A stretch of 64,000 nt of DNA, from positions 248,001 to 312,000 of the forward strand of contig NZ_FMAD01000004.1 in NCBI RefSeq assembly GCF_900094595.1. Reading direction: 5' to 3'. The position numbers and the translations under genes are program-made. The stretch's first letter is position 1, and each line of letters starts with the position of its first letter. Of the stretch, positions 61,408 through 64,000 are shown one piece after another. The notes under the pieces were generated by a model. That model was not told the DNA's origin. It searched no databases and saw only the letters and a list, made by a program, of their open reading frames with translations. This stretch comes from Cupriavidus alkaliphilus. GTDB lineage: Bacteria; Pseudomonadota; Gammaproteobacteria; Burkholderiales; Burkholderiaceae.

Positions 61408-61720
61408 GATGATCTCCTTGCTTCGTGTGGATGCGGCATGCGCCGCCAGGATGGAAGAGCTCGGAATGGCTTGACCGGGCAGCCTGTTGCCCAACCGGCA
61501 ATTGGATCGTAGCAATCCGTGGCGGTACGAAAAGTCGGCATTCGTCCTACCGCGATGTCAGCAGAACGCGCGACATGTCATACGGCATGCCGCACTACGG
61601 CGGTGCCGCGCCCGGCGTGCCGGCTGGTCCCGAAAATGCTTGTAGGACTGCGACCGATAGCCCGCGGCCGCGGGATCCTTTAAAACCCCAATGTCACTGC
61701 CAGCCATCACGGAGAACACC
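61408..61720. other. 313-bp gap between entericidin and DUF2188-like genes
   Basis: No gene is supported. It must carry the promoters for both flanking genes. I see a CCGCGGCCGCGG palindrome near 61660-61675 and an A/T-rich patch at 61678-61688 but no clear hexamer pair. Confidence 0.3.
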
Positions 61721-61993
61721 ATGACGTCACGCAGCATCCACGTGCTTCCCGCCTCGACCGGCGACTCCGAATACGCCAGCGAGGAGCAATGGGCGCTTAC
61801 CATCGAGGGCCTGGAAAGCGGCCCCGACGACGCGGCACTGCACTTCCCGACGCAGGAAGCCGCCATTGCCGCCGGCTGGATGCGTGCCCGCGAGGACGGC
61901 GTGCCGCTGTGCATCCATGGCCGCGACGGCCTGGTGCGTGAACGCAAGATCTACTGCCGCGATGCCCGCGGCAATGCCCGCCTCGGCCGCTAG
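61721..61993 (+). CDS. DUF2188-like small protein
   Basis: Small protein of 90 residues. The pattern of a short strand (RSIHVLPASTGD), LHFPTQEAAIAAGWMRARED, then VPLCIHGRDGLVRERKIYCRD matches the DUF2188 group, which has a small alpha/beta fold of unknown function, often linked to stress. GGAG lies eight bases before the ATG at 61721; an in-frame ATG at 61691 is less well placed. Confidence 0.65.
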   Translation: MTSRSIHVLPASTGDSEYASEEQWALTIEGLESGPDDAALHFPTQEAAIAAGWMRAREDGVPLCIHGRDGLVRERKIYCRDARGNARLGR

Positions 61994-62203
61994 CGCCGTC
62001 TCGGCCGGCCCGCCCGCCGCGGCGCCGGCTGCCTCGCCATCATTGCCTCGCATGCCCGCTGACACAGCGGGCCGCAACAGTTCATTGCGCGAGATGCATT
62101 GAGTCGCATCAAAGTGACGCGCATCTTCTGCTGAAAACCTCGGGTTCACCGCCAATACTGGAGTCAGGCCACAGGCCGACGACCAGGACCACCGAGACCC
62201 GTC

Positions 62204-62401
62204 ATGCGTTTTCTTCTCCGATACCGTCCGCTGGACATTTACCCCGACCCGCTCGACGCCAGGGTGGCGGAATTGCACGATCTTGCCGAAGACATCCAGG
62301 ATCGCCACGCCCGCAAGTGGCGCCGGCATGGCTCCATGCTGGCCCGGCATGACGGCGCGCCGCCCAGCTTTCCCACCGGCGACCCGAAAACACGGCACTG
62401 A
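62204..62401 (+). CDS. Small protein of unknown function
   Basis: Predicted protein of 65 residues, not recognised. It starts with MRFLLRYRPLDIYPDPLD and has a helical middle (RVAELHDLAEDIQDRHARKW) rich in Arg and Asp, then an unstructured tail. No signal peptide or membrane helix. A weak GAG-type ribosome site is present. It stands alone between the DUF2188-like gene and the small gene at 62557. Support is moderate: a composition and start that look like a real gene, no homology in hand. Confidence 0.45.
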   Translation: MRFLLRYRPLDIYPDPLDARVAELHDLAEDIQDRHARKWRRHGSMLARHDGAPPSFPTGDPKTRH

Positions 62402-62556
62402 CGCACCATGGTGATTTCGTTGCCTTCTCTTGCAGGAATGTGAACAAGTGTCATATCGGGTTGGCAAGACCATGACCCCTGCTGAAGAATGGTTATCCGC
62501 AGGCAAGGAACCCGATCGGCGGGTTCGCTGCCGCACCATTTTTCTGACGCAGCGAC

Positions 62557-62895
62557 ATGAATCGAACCACCCGGGAATGCGTGATGGCGTTGATTTCCAG
62601 CCTGCGTGCCAATGGGCCCATGCCCCGGCACCGGCTCGCCACCGCCAGCCGCCTGAGCGCCGCCGAACTGACCCGCGCGCTCAAATCCGCCCGCCAGATG
62701 GGCGTCGTGGCCTACGAGGGCGAGCCCGAGCTGCCGCCCGAGGCCGAAACTCCGCTGGTGCTGACCGGCCGGCCGTTGCCGCCGCCAAGGCGCGTCACGC
62801 CCGCGCCGCGCGACAACACCCCGCACTTCGAGCCGCTGCTGGACGTCTGGGGCATCGCCCGGCCCGCCACGATGCGGCGCGGACACGCTTCCTGA
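62557..62895 (+). CDS. Small winged-helix-like protein of unknown function
   Basis: Protein of 112 residues. Residues 10-52 (MALISSLRANGPMPRHRLAT, then ELTRALKSARQMGVVAYEGE) have the spacing of a winged helix-turn-helix, with a proline-rich linker after 60 and a final HFEPLLDVWGIARP. It may bind DNA. An internal ATG at 62584 (MALISS) is a possible start. No partner gene is evident. Confidence 0.55.
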   Translation: MNRTTRECVMALISSLRANGPMPRHRLATASRLSAAELTRALKSARQMGVVAYEGEPELPPEAETPLVLTGRPLPPPRRVTPAPRDNTPHFEPLLDVWGIARPATMRRGHAS

Positions 62896-63064
62896 CTCGC
62901 TCCACGCCCTCCGGCACGCCGGCTCGCGCGTGCCGTTCTTACAAAGGCATGTAAGGCGCACACGCAAAAGCCGGGCCCGGCGCGGCAGCAGCGGGCGCCT
63001 GCGCAGGGTACGGAACTTGCGCGACGCTTCAGGCTATGGCTTTCGCTTCCCCTGAGCGTACGCA

Positions 63065-64000
63065 ATGAGGCAATACAATCCGCCCGGCACCACGGCGTCC
63101 CCAGCGCCCCCGGCGTCGCCGCCACCGCATGATCCCGCCTCGCCGCCCGGCTTCCAGCTCAAACCCGGGCGCAACTGCTGGCGCGTCGAAGCTTGCCGGC
63201 GCTTTGCCATGCTGGTCGACGCCGACGCCTATTTCCGCGCACTGCGCGAGGCGCTGCCGCTGGCCGAGCACACCATCTTCATCCTGGGCTGGGACATCGA
63301 CAGTCGCATGGAACTGGTCCCGGCCGGCGCGCAGGATGGCCTGCCGCCCGGGCTGCGCGACTTCCTGTGCGCGTTGGCCGACCGCCGCCCCAACCTGCGC
63401 ATCTACATCCTGAGCTGGGACTACGCCATGGTGATGGCGATGGAGCGCGAATGGCTGCCCTCGGCCAGCGCGCACTGGCAGGCGCACCGGCATCTGTCGT
63501 TCCTGCTGGACGGCAATCATCCTCCCGGCGCTTCGCACCACCAGAAAGTGGTGGTGCTCGACAACAAGGTCGCCTTCGTCGGCGGGCTGGACCTGACGTT
63601 GCGCCGCTGGGACGACAACCAGCACGCGCCCGGCGCGCCCCTGCGCATGGCCGAAGGCCGGCCCTACGCGCCCTTCCATGACGTGCAGTGCGTGGTCGAC
63701 GGCAGCGCCGCCGCGGCGCTGGGCAAGCTGTGCGCGCAACGCTGGCTGCGCGCCAGCGGCAGCCAGCCGCGGCCGGTGGCGCCGACCTCGTCGGATCCGT
63801 GGCCGCCAAGTCTGGCGCCCGAACTGACCGACGTGCGCGTGGGCATCGCCCGCACCATGCCCACATGCGAGGACGAGCCCGGCGTCAGCGAGATCCGCAT
63901 GCTGCTGCAAGATGCCATCGCCTCGGCCCGGCACAGCATCTACATGGAGAACCAGTACTTCAGCTCGGGCGAGATCGCCAAGGCGCTGGCCGCGCGCCTG
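63065..64000 (+). CDS. Phospholipase D-family protein, 3' end cut off by window
   Basis: First 312 codons of a phospholipase D-superfamily enzyme. A proline-rich N-terminus leads to ACRRFAMLVDADAYFRALRE and FILGWDIDSRMEL, then the first HKD motif HHQKVVVLD with H159, K161 and D166, and GGLDLTLRRWDDNQH. The second half starts with SIYMENQYFSSGEIA; the second HKD motif would be past the window end. Members cleave or transfer the head group of phospholipids; cardiolipin synthases share the fold, but the WDIDSR form fits the phospholipase D group. The ATG at 63065 has no strong ribosome site. Confidence 0.85.
   Translation, partial: MRQYNPPGTTASPAPPASPPPHDPASPPGFQLKPGRNCWRVEACRRFAMLVDADAYFRALREALPLAEHTIFILGWDIDSRMELVPAGAQDGLPPGLRDFLCALADRRPNLRIYILSWDYAMVMAMEREWLPSASAHWQAHRHLSFLLDGNHPPGASHHQKVVVLDNKVAFVGGLDLTLRRWDDNQHAPGAPLRMAEGRPYAPFHDVQCVVDGSAAAALGKLCAQRWLRASGSQPRPVAPTSSDPWPPSLAPELTDVRVGIARTMPTCEDEPGVSEIRMLLQDAIASARHSIYMENQYFSSGEIAKALAARL

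Overview
The window is GC-rich (roughly two thirds G+C), almost fully coding DNA from a betaproteobacterium. The best fit is Burkholderiaceae, most likely Cupriavidus or a close Ralstonia relative. The reasons are the nag-type gentisate genes, four Bug/TctC-type solute receptors, many LysR regulators each beside a small catabolic operon, a Bordetella-type porin and the codon use. I see no rRNA, tRNA, CRISPR array, insertion sequence, phage or plasmid gene. This is an inference from gene content; no database was searched.

Layout. 1-3421: gentisate ring-cleavage operon (nagI, nagK, nagL cut by the window edge) with a divergent LysR gene. 3464-8626: a YihY-type membrane protein, then a minus-strand operon of DUF3311 protein, sodium:solute symporter, YtcJ-like amidohydrolase and CobW-type GTPase, with a divergent LysR gene at 8759. 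9754-14315: a LacI-family regulator convergent with an operon of NCS2 permease, TRZ/ATZ-type amidohydrolase and TSUP exporter; a LacI-type palindrome lies upstream of the permease. 14619-16545: sulfite dehydrogenase (SorA-like) with a diheme cytochrome c. 16645-17506: ArsR/AHSA1 pair behind a probably leaderless promoter. 17654-24160: six-gene operon of CaiB CoA-transferase, enoyl-CoA hydratase, two acyl-CoA dehydrogenases, Bug receptor and porin. A divergent LysR gene follows, then a metallo-beta-lactamase-fold hydrolase and another Bug receptor. Two copies of a 23-bp palindrome flank that LysR gene and suggest one regulon on both sides.

28459-35924: Tat-exported PhoD-like lipoprotein; hydroxyacid dehydrogenase plus class II aldolase divergent from a Crp/Fnr regulator; a Pro/Met/Gln-rich secreted protein; and a phosphonoacetate hydrolase with its LysR regulator, followed by a Na/Pi cotransporter with a PhoU-like tail. 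37632-47313: six-gene minus-strand operon of class V aminotransferase, FAD/Fe-S dehydrogenase, D-threonine-aldolase-type enzyme and a complete TctCBA transporter, with a divergent GntR/FadR regulator. This looks like a glyoxylate/hydroxyaspartate-type module. 47369-48933: a near-consensus LexA (SOS) box over the promoter of an unrecognised 94-residue gene, a strong terminator, and an Ldh2-family dehydrogenase.

49187-60056: quinone oxidoreductase, two LysR genes, maleylacetate reductase, Bug receptor plus aldehyde dehydrogenase, a tartronate-semialdehyde-reductase-type enzyme with an EamA exporter, and a flavin reductase plus acyl-CoA-dehydrogenase-like flavoprotein pair. 60204-64000: AraC regulator, entericidin-like lipoprotein, DUF2188-like protein, two small unrecognised proteins, and the start of a phospholipase D-family protein cut by the window end. 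Overall this is a catabolic, accessory-type region: small substrate-specific operons, each with its own transporter part and regulator.
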